This document shows positions 54,895-64,000 of a DNA stretch of 64,000 bases, in pieces (the stretch's first letter is position 1; every line of letters begins with the position of its first letter). Location: positions 1,302,001 through 1,366,000 of the forward strand of contig NZ_CP035033.1 of assembly GCF_004028275.1 (NCBI RefSeq). The letters run 5' to 3'. The position numbers and the translations under genes are program-made. This DNA comes from Hydrogenovibrio thermophilus (lineage in GTDB: Bacteria; Pseudomonadota; Gammaproteobacteria; Thiomicrospirales; Thiomicrospiraceae). The notes under the pieces were generated by a model that was given only the letters and a program-made list of their open reading frames with translations, did no database searches and was not told where the DNA came from.

Positions 54895-56124
54895 CTAGTT
54901 TTCATTGTAGGGCGAATGTGCCCAGCAGTCCGCTGCATACTCATCAATCATATGTTTTTCTTCTTCGATAAATCTGGCCAGGCCTGCCGGGAAGGGGTTT
55001 TGGGCGAGCCAGTGGGTGGAGCGCATTTTGACGGGTGTGAAACCACGGGCGATTTTGTGTTCGCCGCCGGCACCGGGTTCGAATGTTTGAATGTTGTTTT
55101 CAATCGCGTAGTCGATGCCTTGGTAAAAACAGGTTTCGAAGTGCAGGTGTTTGACTTCTTCAATGCAGCCCCAATGGCGGCCGTAAAGCGTGGTGTCGGA
55201 GCGGAACATTAAGGCTCCGGCAATGCAGCGGCCGTCCAAATCGGCCAGCACCAGCAGAATTTGCTCGGGCATGGCTTGGGCGATGGCTTTGAAGAAGTCG
55301 AGATTGAGCGTGGGGGTGCTCCATTTGTCGATAAAGGTTTTCTGGTAGAAATAACTGAAATTGTCCCAATCGTCTTCGGTGGCGGTGTGGCCGTTGAGTT
55401 GACGAAATTCGATGCCGCTTTCGGTGACGGCTTTGCGTTCCTGGCGGATGTTTTTGCGCTTTTTCTTTTTGAGTTGGGCAAGAAAGTCGTCGAAGGTTTG
55501 ATAATCCTGATTGTGCCAATGAAACTGGCAGTCGTGACGGAAGTATTCGTTATCCCGTTTATGCGATTCCAACCAGGCCTGCTGTTCCGGGTTGGCGAAC
55601 AACCAGTGAACGCCGCTCATATTAAGATTTTCGGCTAAGGCCAAAGCGCCGTCAAATAACTGCGTTTGCAGTTGTTCGGCGTCGAAAGAGCCATTGCCGA
55701 TGGTTTCCAGCTGCGGGTGAATCAGAAAACGCTGTCCTTGCGCGGGGGTGTAAGGTACGGCGGAGACGAGTTTGGGGTAATAGGGCAAGCCGACGTGATT
55801 CCACGCTTGTTCCCAGGCCTGGTCAAAAACGAATTCGCCGTAATTATTGTGTTTTTCATACAACGGCAGGGCGGCCACGATGCGATCGCCGTGCGGGCTT
55901 TCATAAGTGAGGGTGAGATGGTGCGGCAACCAGCCGAAATGTTCGCCCACGCAATCGTGCGCTTCCAAAGCCGATAAAAAACCGTGTTTGAGGAAGGGGT
56001 TGTTGTCCTGCACCAAGGCATCCCATTGCGCAGCTTGCTCGGCGGAAAATTCGGTCAGGCCGTTGTGGACGTCGAGACGAAGTTTGGGGGTTTGCGCTGT
56101 GGTCGATTTTGGCTTTGAATTCAT
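54895..56124 (-). CDS. FemAB-like (DUF482) acyltransferase-fold protein
   Basis: A 409-residue protein of the FemAB_like/COG3146 group, built on the GNAT fold. Segments such as KKKRKNIRQERKAV and YGRHWGCIEEVKHLHFETCFYQGIDYAIENNI are characteristic. The family is annotated around peptidoglycan or N-acyltransfer, but the substrate is unproven. A CCAGGCCTGG copy lies at 55813, with near-copies (CCAGGCCTGC) at 54978 and 55573. Confidence 0.88.
   Translation of the reverse strand: MNSKPKSTTAQTPKLRLDVHNGLTEFSAEQAAQWDALVQDNNPFLKHGFLSALEAHDCVGEHFGWLPHHLTLTYESPHGDRIVAALPLYEKHNNYGEFVFDQAWEQAWNHVGLPYYPKLVSAVPYTPAQGQRFLIHPQLETIGNGSFDAEQLQTQLFDGALALAENLNMSGVHWLFANPEQQAWLESHKRDNEYFRHDCQFHWHNQDYQTFDDFLAQLKKKKRKNIRQERKAVTESGIEFRQLNGHTATEDDWDNFSYFYQKTFIDKWSTPTLNLDFFKAIAQAMPEQILLVLADLDGRCIAGALMFRSDTTLYGRHWGCIEEVKHLHFETCFYQGIDYAIENNIQTFEPGAGGEHKIARGFTPVKMRSTHWLAQNPFPAGLARFIEEEKHMIDEYAADCWAHSPYNEN
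55813..55822. repeat. CCAGGCCTGG copy inside the FemAB-like gene
   Basis: Exact palindrome; right flank TCAAAAACG. Confidence 0.95.
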
Positions 56125-56270
56125 CTTGTTTGCCTTAACTGTTTGAACTCATTTTAGCATTGAAGTCCGTTTACAACGAATGGGTTTGTATGTATTTGGA
56201 GTCAGTTCAGCCGGATATTCATAGTCTCTCAATTTATATTTTTCATTGTTAATGTATATTTTAGTCGTGA

Positions 56271-56314
56271 CTAATTAACAGCTAATTAATGTCTAATTAA
56301 TTATTGGTTAATGG
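56271..56314 (+). promoter_or_regulatory. 11-bp-phased repeat array upstream of mntH
   Basis: CTAATTAA occurs at 56271, 56282 and 56293, then a related TTGGTTAA at 56304: four units at exact 11-bp spacing, one helical turn, about 95-135 bases before the mntH start. It looks like an operator for a DNA-binding regulator such as MntR or Fur, but no such gene is adjacent. The rest of the 283-bp spacer (56125-56407) shows nothing else I can assign. Confidence 0.65.
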
Positions 56315-56407
56315 CTTTGAGCGGGGTTTGTGTAGCATTCGTTTTGGTATGACGCCTCTCATTATTTCTTTATTTATTTCGACAATTATTTAACAAAACA
56401 GGTTTTT

Positions 56408-57685
56408 ATGGATATTCAAGCCGCAGGGAAGCAGCCGGATCAACGTTCTATTTGGTATTTTTTAGGCCCAGCTTTTTTAGTGTCGGTGGGTTATATGGAC
56501 CCTGGCAATTGGGCGACGTCCATCGAAGCGGGTTCCCGTTATGGTTATGACTTACTTTGGGTGATTACGTTGGCGTCGCTGGTGGCGATTTTGATGCAGT
56601 TGCTCAGTGCGAAACTGGGAATTGCGACGGGACGAAATCTGGCTCAGATGATTCGCAGTGAACACCCAGGACGATGGGGGACGTTTTTATTGTCTTCGGC
56701 GGGCTTGGCGATGGTGGCGACGGACTTGGCCGAGTTCTTAGGCGTGGCGGTGGCGTTGAACCTGTTATTTGAGATTCCACTGGTGGCCGCCATCTTTCTG
56801 ACGATTTTTGATGTGCTGCTGATTCTCTGGCTGGAACGATTTGGGTTCCGCTGGGTGGAAATGACCATTTTTGCCTTTGTCGCCACCATTGGCCTGGGGT
56901 ATGTGGTGGAACTGTGGTTGGTGCAACCGGAGTGGGCTGAGGTGGCCAAGGCTTTGGCGGTGCCGAACGATACGATTATGAACACCACGGCTTTGTTTAT
57001 TGCGATGGGCATTTTGGGGGCGACGGTGATGCCGCATAACCTGTATTTGCACTCTCATCAGGTGACAACCCGTTCCAGCTTGGCAGGGGAGGCGTTACAA
57101 CGCTTTTATAAAATGATGAAGTGGGACACGATATTGGCGTTAACCGCCGCTTGGGTCGTGAACTCCGCTATTTTGATTATGGCCTCGGCGGCATTCCATG
57201 AAAAAGGGTTGTTAATTACCGATATCGACGAAGCTTATCACACCCTCGGCCCATTGCTCGGCGGTGCGGCGGCGCTGACCTTTGGCATCGCGTTGCTGGC
57301 GTCGGGCATTGCCAGTTCCGCAACGGGCACGCTGGCAGGGCAGATTGTGTTTGAATCCTTCTTTAAAAAACGCCCGGTTAATATTTTAAAAATCCGCGTG
57401 TATATCCGTTTGGCGACCATGATTCCGGCGGCGGTGGCCATTTTATTGAGCGCCAAGCCATTGAGTTTACTGGTGTTGTCTCAGGTGGTTTTGTCGATGC
57501 AGTTGCCGTTTGCAGTGATTCCGTTGGTGATGATGACTTCCGACCCGGCTTTAATGGGGGATTTGGTGAACGGCTATGGCACTAAAATGATGGCTTGGAT
57601 GGCGTCGATTGTGATTGTGGTTTTGAATATATGGCTGCTGGGGATGCTGTTTTGGGACGGGTTTGAAAGCATGGTGCTTCACTGA
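56408..57685 (+). CDS. mntH: Nramp divalent metal transporter MntH
   Basis: A 425-residue proton-coupled Mn(II)/Fe(II) importer with eleven helices. The metal-binding helix has GYMDPGNWATSI (near 28-39) and MPHNLYLHSHQV carries the second conserved block. The start follows an AT-rich leader with a phased operator. Family assignment is firm; Mn preference is by family. Confidence 0.96.
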   Translation: MDIQAAGKQPDQRSIWYFLGPAFLVSVGYMDPGNWATSIEAGSRYGYDLLWVITLASLVAILMQLLSAKLGIATGRNLAQMIRSEHPGRWGTFLLSSAGLAMVATDLAEFLGVAVALNLLFEIPLVAAIFLTIFDVLLILWLERFGFRWVEMTIFAFVATIGLGYVVELWLVQPEWAEVAKALAVPNDTIMNTTALFIAMGILGATVMPHNLYLHSHQVTTRSSLAGEALQRFYKMMKWDTILALTAAWVVNSAILIMASAAFHEKGLLITDIDEAYHTLGPLLGGAAALTFGIALLASGIASSATGTLAGQIVFESFFKKRPVNILKIRVYIRLATMIPAAVAILLSAKPLSLLVLSQVVLSMQLPFAVIPLVMMTSDPALMGDLVNGYGTKMMAWMASIVIVVLNIWLLGMLFWDGFESMVLH

Positions 57686-57825
57686 GCCGGATCAGCCTGA
57701 TGGTCGCCCGGTTTTACGGTGTGTGAATTCTTTTTTAGATTGTTGGCACCTGCGGCTTAAGTGTTTGGGTGTGTCTATGATAAAATGTCTCCAACCAAAA
57801 AAATCATAAGTACTGGAGAGAGAGT

Positions 57826-60399
57826 ATGTTAGAAGCCTATCGTCAACATGTGGCTGAACGTGAAGCGGAAGGAATTCCACCGTTACCGATGGATGCGGAG
57901 CAAACAGCACAACTGGTTGAATTGATTAAAAACCCACCGGCGGGTGAAACGGATTTTGTATTGGATTTGTTTGTGAACCGTGTGCCGCCGGGCGTTGACG
58001 AGGCGTCTTACGTGAAAGCCAGCTTTTTGGCGGACGTGGCGGCGGGCAAAGTGTCTGTTGATTTGATTTCCCCGGTGAAAGCCACCTTCTTGTTGGGCAC
58101 CATGCTGGGCGGTTATAACGTTCAGCCGTTGATCGGTTTGCTGGACAGCGATAAGGCCGAAGTGGCCGAAGAAGCGGTGAAAGCCCTTTCCAAGACCCTA
58201 TTGGTGTATGAAGCTTATCACGACGTGGTGGAGAAATCGAAAACCAACGATTATGCCATGCAGGTGTTGAAATCCTGGGCGGAAGCCGAGTGGTTCCTGG
58301 ATAAGCCTAAGATGCCGGAACAAATCACTGTGACCGTCTTTAAAGTGGAAGGCGAAACCAACACCGATGACTTGTCGCCAGCGACAGCGGCTTGGTCGCG
58401 TCCGGACATTCCATTGCACGCCAAGGAAATGTTGAAAGCGCGCATGGACGATGTGGACGGCACCATTGCCGAGTTGGAAGCCAAAGGCCATCCGGTTGCT
58501 TATGTGGGCGACGTGGTGGGCACCGGTTCGTCGCGGAAATCGGCGATGAACTCGGTGATGTGGTTCTTCGGGAATGACATTCCTTACGTGCCGAACAAGC
58601 GCCAAGGCGGCGTGGTGTTGGGCGGTAAAATCGCACCGATTTTCTTCAACACGGCGGAAGACTCCGGTTCTTTGCCGATTGAATGTGAAGTAGACAATTT
58701 GAACATGGGTGACGTTATTACGATTCACCCATACGACGGCAAAATTACCAACGAAGCGGGCGAGGTGGTTTCCACTTTCGAATTGGCGCCGGACACCATG
58801 CCGGACGAAGTGCGTGCCGGTGGGCGTGTACCGCTGATTATCGGCCGTGGTTTGACGGACAAAGCGCGTGAAGCGCTGGGCATGGAACCGTCCGACGTCT
58901 TTATCCGCCCAACGGATAAATCCCAAGCCGAGCACGGTTATACGCTGGCGCAGAAAATGGTCGGTAAAGCCTGCGGTATCGAAGGCGTGCGCCCGGGCAT
59001 GTACTGTGAGCCACGCATGACCACGGTCGGGTCGCAAGACACCACCGGTGCCATGACGCGTGACGAAATGAAAGAATTGGCTTGTTTGGGCTTTTCGGCG
59101 GATTTGGTGATGCAATCGTTCTGCCACACTGCGGCCTATCCGAAGCCGGTGGACATCAAACTGCAACACTCCTTGCCGGATTTCATGACCAGCCGTGGCG
59201 GTGTGGTTCTGCGTCCGGGTGACGGGGTCATTCACTCTTGGCTGAACCGTCTGTTGTTGCCGGATACCGTCGGTACCGGCGGCGATTCGCACACCCGTTT
59301 CCCAATCGGGATTTCCTTCCCGGCAGGGTCAGGCCTGGTGGCTTTTGCCGCAACCTTGGGCGTGATGCCGCTGAACATGCCGGAGTCGGTTCTGGTGCGT
59401 TTCAAAGGTCAAATGCAGCCGGGCATTACCTTGCGTGATTTGGTGAACGCCATTCCGTATCAAGCGATTCAGGACGGTTTGCTGACCGTCGAGAAGAAAG
59501 GTAAGAAAAACATCTTCAATGGTCGTGTTCTGGAAATCGAAGGCTTGGAGCATTTGAAAGTGGAGCAGGCGTTTGAGTTGTCCGACGCGTCCGCCGAGCG
59601 TTCCGCCAACGGCTGTGTGGTGAAATTGGGTCAAGACCCGATTATTGAATATCTGAAATCCAATATGGCGTTAATCGACTGGATGGTCGAAAACGGTTAT
59701 CAGGATGCCAAGACCTTGTTGCGTCGTCGTGACGAAATGCAGGCGTGGATTGATAACCCTGAGTTGATGGAAGCGGATGCCGATGCGGATTACGCGGCGG
59801 TGATCGAAATCGACTTGGAAACCATCAAAGAACCAATCGTGGCGTGCCCGAATGATCCGGACGACGTGAAACTGATGTCTGACGTGGAAAACGCTAAAAT
59901 CGACGAAGTGTTCATTGGTTCCTGTATGACCAACATCGGTCATTATCGTGCCGCCGGTAAGGTGCTGGAGCAAATGGGCAATGTGCCGACCCGTTTGTGG
60001 ATTGCGCCGCCGACGAAGATGGACGAGCGTCAGTTGATTGAAGAAGGTTATTACAGCATTTACGGTCGAGTGGGTGCTCGGACGGAAATGCCGGGTTGTT
60101 CCTTGTGTATGGGGAACCAGGCGCGTGTCGCCGATGGCGCGACGGTCTTCTCGACCTCAACCCGTAACTTCCCGAACCGTTTGGGGAACGGCGCGAACGT
60201 TTACCTGGGGTCGGCGGAGCTGGCGGCGGTGTGTTCGGTCTTGGGTCGTATTCCGACGGTGGCCGAGTACATGGATGCCGTGGCGATGTTGGATACCATG
60301 TCCGACGATGTCTACCGTTATCTGCAGTTTGACGAAATGGCCGACTACAAAGTGGAAGAGCCGAAGAAATTGTCGGACATCGGTGTGGCCGTCGCGTAA
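57826..60399 (+). CDS. acnB: Aconitate hydratase B
   Basis: The 857-residue [4Fe-4S] enzyme interconverts citrate and isocitrate. The bacterial AcnB order is visible: N-terminal HEAT-like domain (1-160), swivelling domain with [19 protein letters not shown] and [10 protein letters not shown], then the catalytic domain with GGDSHTRFP and the three cluster cysteines (one in the FIGSCMTN block and two in [10 protein letters not shown]). GGAGAG precedes the ATG. A strong terminator follows. Confidence 0.97.
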   Translation: MLEAYRQHVAEREAEGIPPLPMDAEQTAQLVELIKNPPAGETDFVLDLFVNRVPPGVDEASYVKASFLADVAAGKVSVDLISPVKATFLLGTMLGGYNVQPLIGLLDSDKAEVAEEAVKALSKTLLVYEAYHDVVEKSKTNDYAMQVLKSWAEAEWFLDKPKMPEQITVTVFKVEGETNTDDLSPATAAWSRPDIPLHAKEMLKARMDDVDGTIAELEAKGHPVAYVGDVVGTGSSRKSAMNSVMWFFGNDIPYVPNKRQGGVVLGGKIAPIFFNTAEDSGSLPIECEVDNLNMGDVITIHPYDGKITNEAGEVVSTFELAPDTMPDEVRAGGRVPLIIGRGLTDKAREALGMEPSDVFIRPTDKSQAEHGYTLAQKMVGKACGIEGVRPGMYCEPRMTTVGSQDTTGAMTRDEMKELACLGFSADLVMQSFCHTAAYPKPVDIKLQHSLPDFMTSRGGVVLRPGDGVIHSWLNRLLLPDTVGTGGDSHTRFPIGISFPAGSGLVAFAATLGVMPLNMPESVLVRFKGQMQPGITLRDLVNAIPYQAIQDGLLTVEKKGKKNIFNGRVLEIEGLEHLKVEQAFELSDASAERSANGCVVKLGQDPIIEYLKSNMALIDWMVENGYQDAKTLLRRRDEMQAWIDNPELMEADADADYAAVIEIDLETIKEPIVACPNDPDDVKLMSDVENAKIDEVFIGSCMTNIGHYRAAGKVLEQMGNVPTRLWIAPPTKMDERQLIEEGYYSIYGRVGARTEMPGCSLCMGNQARVADGATVFSTSTRNFPNRLGNGANVYLGSAELAAVCSVLGRIPTVAEYMDAVAMLDTMSDDVYRYLQFDEMADYKVEEPKKLSDIGVAVA

Positions 60400-60417
60400 G
60401 CGTCCGCCATTTCCCCA

Positions 60418-60447
60418 TAAAAAAACCGCCTTAACGGCGGTTTTTTT
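60418..60447. terminator. Rho-independent terminator after acnB
   Basis: AAAACCGCC-TTAA-CGGCGGTTTT stem-loop with A and T runs on opposite sides; 20 bases after the stop, and usable by the convergent GGDEF gene. Confidence 0.92.
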
Positions 60448-60470
60448 ATGTCTGTTATTTGGTGTGTCGG

Positions 60471-60480
60471 CCAGGCCTGG
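60471..60480. repeat. CCAGGCCTGG copy between acnB and the GGDEF gene
   Basis: Exact palindrome in the convergent spacer, just beyond the acnB terminator. Confidence 0.95.
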
Positions 60481-60497
60481 TGACTATTGGAATTGGA

Positions 60498-62078
60498 TTA
60501 ACCGACGGTCACGCGGTTGCGTCCGTCTTCCTTGGAACGATACAACAAATTGTCGCCACGGTGCATCAGGCTTTCCGCGGTGTCTTTGTGCTTCAGTTCG
60601 GTCACGCCAAAACTGGAGGTGATGTGCAGATCGTGCGCATCAAGCGTTTCCAACTTTTTACGCAAGCGTTCCGCGACTTTCTCGGCGTCTTCCAGATAGG
60701 TTTCGGGTAACAATATCACGAATTCCTCACCCCCCCAGCGGGCAAAGACGTCCTTGTTGGTCAAGCCGTCTTCGACGGCACGCGCTACGGTTTTGAGCAC
60801 TTTGTCGCCCATCAAGTGACCGTGGGTGTCATTGATTTTTTTGAAGTGGTCAATGTCGAAAAACACCAGGCTCAGCGGCAACTGTTTGGATTTGCTCAGT
60901 TTCATCTGCTCGTTCAAGGCGCGTTTGAACACATTCCGATTCGGCAGGCTGGTCAAGCTGTCGGTCCGCGCCATTTTGTGCAACAAACGTTTCTGACGAA
61001 TCTGGTTACGCAGGTAGAAGAAGGTCAGTAAGCTGATAATGAACAGCAGGCTTTCATTTACGACGTTGATTTTCATGAAGTTTTCAGTCACGATGCGCAA
61101 GCCGGGTTCATTAATGTAATTGACGATGTAACCGACGGCTTGGCCTTCGGTATTTTTCAATGGGAAGAAGGTGACCAAATAATAGGTTTGGTTAATATTA
61201 GTCACTAAATGACAAACATTGCATTGGCCGAGTACGCCTTGGAAGTCATCGTGCAGTTTCTCGTTGATGGCGTGAATGCGTTTTCGGGAAATGCTGTTTG
61301 GGCGTTTCTCATGGTATTGCACGCTTTTGTCCACCACATAGTTTGCGGAGATTTCCGACGGTGCGTAGTTGCTTTGCTCGTTTTCGAACACCTTGTGTTT
61401 GATCAGGTCTTTTTTCAACAGCAGGTCGTGCGCTTCGTTGTGGTCGTGGGTGATGAGGTGGTAAATGGCGTCAATGGAGAAGGAAATCTCCACACTGCCG
61501 ACCAACTCGCCCTGGTAATGCAAGGGATAGACATGACGGAAGCCGTTGAAAATGCGGCCTTCCTCAAACCCGAAAATCGGCTTTTGAGTTTTGTGCACTT
61601 GCTCGATGCTGTAACGGACGTCGGATAAATCGTCCCCGAATTTCGCCGGGCGGTGAAAGCGCAAAAAGCTGGAGCTGTCCGGTAAATGGAAGTGCAGTTG
61701 TCGGATGTATTCCGATTTCAGCAGTCGATACAACGGCTCCAGACGGTTGTAGAGTGTTTCGCGCACCTCGTTGCGCACGACCGCGTCGCCATGATAAGCC
61801 TTGGCCATCAAGCTAAGAATGTCGTCCTGATTGATGGCGGAGGTGAAGATGACGTCGGCATTGATGCGCAGCGCTTTCTGGCTGGATTTGAAACTGTTGA
61901 TTTCCTGCTGACTGGCGTAGTGAATCAAATGCTGTTTCTGGGTGCTGTAATTGCTGTAAGTGGTCCAGATGCTGCCGGCACTGAGTAAAATGAATACCGC
62001 GATGGAGACGATAAGCGCCAATCGCCGGGAGGGCAGATTTTTCCAGCGTCGGAATGTTCTTTTGGCAGGTGTCGGCAT
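60498..62078 (-). CDS. Membrane diguanylate cyclase with periplasmic heme-type CXXCH sensor
   Basis: A 526-residue protein: cytoplasmic start, TM1 (about 21-38), periplasmic sensor (40-340) with a Cache-like half (LHFHLPDSSSFLRFHRPAKFGDD) and a CNVCH motif (286-290) matching the c-type heme attachment signature, TM2 (about 341-356) and GGDEF (about 365-525). The active loop is GGEEF (449-453); the position of the RxxD inhibitory site reads TNKD, so product inhibition is not expected. Inference: heme-based redox or gas sensing regulates c-di-GMP output. Confidence 0.9.
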   Translation of the reverse strand: MPTPAKRTFRRWKNLPSRRLALIVSIAVFILLSAGSIWTTYSNYSTQKQHLIHYASQQEINSFKSSQKALRINADVIFTSAINQDDILSLMAKAYHGDAVVRNEVRETLYNRLEPLYRLLKSEYIRQLHFHLPDSSSFLRFHRPAKFGDDLSDVRYSIEQVHKTQKPIFGFEEGRIFNGFRHVYPLHYQGELVGSVEISFSIDAIYHLITHDHNEAHDLLLKKDLIKHKVFENEQSNYAPSEISANYVVDKSVQYHEKRPNSISRKRIHAINEKLHDDFQGVLGQCNVCHLVTNINQTYYLVTFFPLKNTEGQAVGYIVNYINEPGLRIVTENFMKINVVNESLLFIISLLTFFYLRNQIRQKRLLHKMARTDSLTSLPNRNVFKRALNEQMKLSKSKQLPLSLVFFDIDHFKKINDTHGHLMGDKVLKTVARAVEDGLTNKDVFARWGGEEFVILLPETYLEDAEKVAERLRKKLETLDAHDLHITSSFGVTELKHKDTAESLMHRGDNLLYRSKEDGRNRVTVG

Positions 62079-62196
62079 GGTATAAAAAAATCAAATGCAG
62101 TTAGGTGAAATATTCATTATACCATTTCTGCAAAATAACACTAAAACTCAGTGGGTTATACCGTGAAGTTTACGCCAAGTCGGACATTGAAAATGC

Positions 62197-62206
62197 CCAG
62201 GCCTGG
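62197..62206. repeat. CCAGGCCTGG copy after sppA
   Basis: Exact palindrome 18 bases past the sppA stop; read on the minus strand it is followed by GCATTTTC, a weak terminator. Confidence 0.95.
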
Positions 62207-62224
62207 CGGAAAATGGAATGGCGC

Positions 62225-63163
62225 TTAGCGCAAGGAAGTGAGGTAGAGAGACAGCTTGGTCGCGGTTTCTGTGCTGATGTCGCCCAATAGCTGTTCCATA
62301 AAGCCTTTTTCGGTTTCGTAGTAACGGGTGTTGGTCTGTTTGATGACTTCACGCTCCACGTAACCCATGTCACCCAAACCGTCAATCAAACCGTTTTCAA
62401 CCGCTTCGTCGCCCAACCAGACCAAGCCGGTAAAGGTGTTTTTATTTTCTTTCAAACGGTCGCCTCGGCCTTTACGAACCGCTTCGATAAATTGTTCATG
62501 CGTTCGGTCCAGAATGCGTTTCTGGAAGAACTCGCGGCCTTCTTTATCAATCGGGCCGAACGGGTTCAAAAAGGTTTTGTGTTCTCCGGCGTGCATGGAA
62601 CGGTTTTCCACGCCGATTTTATCCATCAGGCCGGTGAAGCCGAAGCTGTCCATGCGCACGCCGATGGAGCCGACCAGCGAGCCTTTGTTGGCGTAAATTT
62701 TATCGGCGGCCACGGCAATGTAATAACAGCCGGAGGCACAGGCGTCTTCCACCACCACGTACACCGGTTTTTGATACAGGTTTTTCAAACGGGTGATTTC
62801 ATCATTGATCAGCGCCGATTGCACCGGGCTGCCGCCGGGTGAATTGGCTTGGATAATGACGGCCTCGGAATTCGGGTTCTTAAAGGCTTTGTCCAATAAT
62901 GGGTTGAGTTTTTCCGCACTGGTGTAAGTGCCCGGCATAATGGCGCCTTCCAGTTTGACGATTGCGACATGCTTATCGGTGCCGAGCATTTCCTGTTCGG
63001 ACGGAATCTGGCGAGTCAACATCACGAGGGTGACGATAATGTAGGCCACGACGGCCAGTTTCAGCAGATTGGTCCAGCGGCGGCTCCAACGTTCCTGCTT
63101 GATGAACTTTTCCGCCGCACCGGCTAAACGGTTCAAACCATCGTTTTGATTCGGATTCTCCAT
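62225..63163 (-). CDS. sppA: Signal peptide peptidase SppA-like (S49)
   Basis: A 312-residue membrane-anchored serine protease of the short SppA (S49) type that degrades cleaved signal peptides. One membrane segment (about 37-57), then the catalytic domain: SPGGSPVQSALI, the serine in EDACASGCYYIA, and the lysine-bearing GSLVGSIGVRMDSF block further on. The start at 63163 follows AAGG; an in-frame upstream start would add an untypical tail. It diverges from uvrC. Confidence 0.92.
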   Translation of the reverse strand: MENPNQNDGLNRLAGAAEKFIKQERWSRRWTNLLKLAVVAYIIVTLVMLTRQIPSEQEMLGTDKHVAIVKLEGAIMPGTYTSAEKLNPLLDKAFKNPNSEAVIIQANSPGGSPVQSALINDEITRLKNLYQKPVYVVVEDACASGCYYIAVAADKIYANKGSLVGSIGVRMDSFGFTGLMDKIGVENRSMHAGEHKTFLNPFGPIDKEGREFFQKRILDRTHEQFIEAVRKGRGDRLKENKNTFTGLVWLGDEAVENGLIDGLGDMGYVEREVIKQTNTRYYETEKGFMEQLLGDISTETATKLSLYLTSLR

Positions 63164-63331
63164 TGACAATACCTTATAATGTGTCGAAATCGCCTGACGA
63201 AAACCGGAATGCAAGCCGGCACTCCGAATGCCGAAAATCGGTCGTTTCGTTTAGAGATTTCTAAATTATCTGAATTATGACAGCCCGCCACGCGCCGGGC
63301 TGATTGAACAAGAAGCCCCATTCTAACCGAA

Positions 63332-64000
63332 ATGACAAAGCAAGTAGATACCCAATTCGACATCGATGCCTTTTTGAAGAACCTGACCGAGCGGCCGGGC
63401 GTGTACATGATGAAAGACGCCGAGGATCAGATCATATACGTCGGGAAGGCCAAGAACCTGAAACGGCGGGTATCAAGTTATTTCAAAAAACGCCACGACG
63501 CTATCAAAACCGAGGCGATGGTGGCGCAAATCGCGTCGATTGAGGTCACGGTCACGGACACCGAATCCGAAGCCTTGATTCTGGAAAACACCTTAATCAA
63601 ACGCCATAAACCGCGTTACAACATCCTGTTCCGCGACGATAAATCCTATCCGTACATTTTTGTGTCGACCGGCAAGAAATTTCCATCTTTGAGTTATCAC
63701 CGCGGCGCGAAACGCAGGGTGGGGCGTTATTTTGGGCCTTTCCCGAATGCGTCCGCGGTGCATCAGACCTTGCATGCCATCCAGAAAATTTTTCCGGTGC
63801 GCCAGTGTGCGGAAAGTGTGTTCAACCACCGTTCGCGGCCGTGTTTGCAATATCAAATCAAACGCTGTTCCGGCCCCTGCGTGGAGGGTTTGGTCACCAA
63901 AGAAGAGTACGACGAAGACGTGGCCAACACCATTGCGTTTTTGGAAGGCAAAAGCTTTGAGGTGATTGAAAACCTGGGGCATAAAATGCAGGCGGCGTCC
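63332..64000 (+). CDS. uvrC: Excinuclease ABC subunit C, 5' part
   Basis: The first 223 codons of UvrC, running off the window end. The GIY-YIG nuclease domain is complete ([25 protein letters not shown] near 24-48) and the cysteine-rich [13 protein letters not shown] segment that follows is present. UvrC makes the dual incisions in nucleotide excision repair. ATG 63332 lacks a strong ribosome site but matches the family N-terminus. Confidence 0.96.
   Translation, partial: MTKQVDTQFDIDAFLKNLTERPGVYMMKDAEDQIIYVGKAKNLKRRVSSYFKKRHDAIKTEAMVAQIASIEVTVTDTESEALILENTLIKRHKPRYNILFRDDKSYPYIFVSTGKKFPSLSYHRGAKRRVGRYFGPFPNASAVHQTLHAIQKIFPVRQCAESVFNHRSRPCLQYQIKRCSGPCVEGLVTKEEYDEDVANTIAFLEGKSFEVIENLGHKMQAAS

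Overview
The window reads as a stretch of gammaproteobacterial chromosome with mid-range GC content (judged by eye). The class call rests on conserved gene orders (clpS-clpA-infA-aat; rimP-nusA-infB-rbfA-truB-rpsO-pnp) and on typical members such as AcnB, RoxA (YcfD), FrmA/FghA and a YeeN-type YebC. Free-living c-di-GMP-rich marine or sulfur-bacterial lineages (for example the Thiomicrospira group) would fit, but the genus is a guess. I see no rRNA or tRNA gene, CRISPR array, prophage or complete insertion sequence.

Layout. 0-8 kb: yebC, a two-receiver diguanylate cyclase, phnA, a J-domain protein, then the N-end-rule set clpS-clpA with infA and aat. 8-18.6 kb: dnaE, then an acetate module (acs, DUF485 gene, actP, cNMP/CBS/nucleotidyltransferase, DnaQ-like exonuclease). 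18.6-28.8 kb: the translation/RNA operon rimP to pnp, starting from a near-ideal sigma-70 promoter and an attenuator-like leader. Two unusual genes (a rhodanese-like/methyltransferase fusion and a lone cNMP-binding protein) sit between truB and rpsO. 28.9-37.5 kb: M16C protease, SIMPL protein, DMT exporter, RoxA, PurB, MliC-like and C39-like proteins. 37.7-43.4 kb: DUF4395, DUF4336, a DUF5993/DsbB pair, TfoX-N, an EEP nuclease and a PLD-VTT fusion. 43.5-50 kb: glutathione-dependent formaldehyde detoxification (fghA, frmA), a DJ-1/PfpI protein plus a scrap of a second copy, a class D beta-lactamase, and a tandem HD-GYP-like protein. 50-55 kb: an accessory patch with a 162-bp MITE, an orphan ParA with a small basic partner, mscL, and small AT-rich genes bounded by integron attC-like sequences. 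55-64 kb: FemAB-like protein, mntH behind an 11-bp-phased repeat array, acnB, a GGDEF protein with a periplasmic CXXCH, SppA, and the start of uvrC.

The most striking feature is not a gene. The 10-bp palindrome CCAGGCCTGG occurs 24 times exactly, where about 0.06 copies would be expected by chance. Sixteen copies are intergenic, mostly just after stop codons, and several form the stem of a transcription terminator. Flanks often read A-rich on the left and NCGNTTTT on the right. This resembles the behaviour of uptake sequences or of highly iterated palindromes, and I do not recognise it as a described element.
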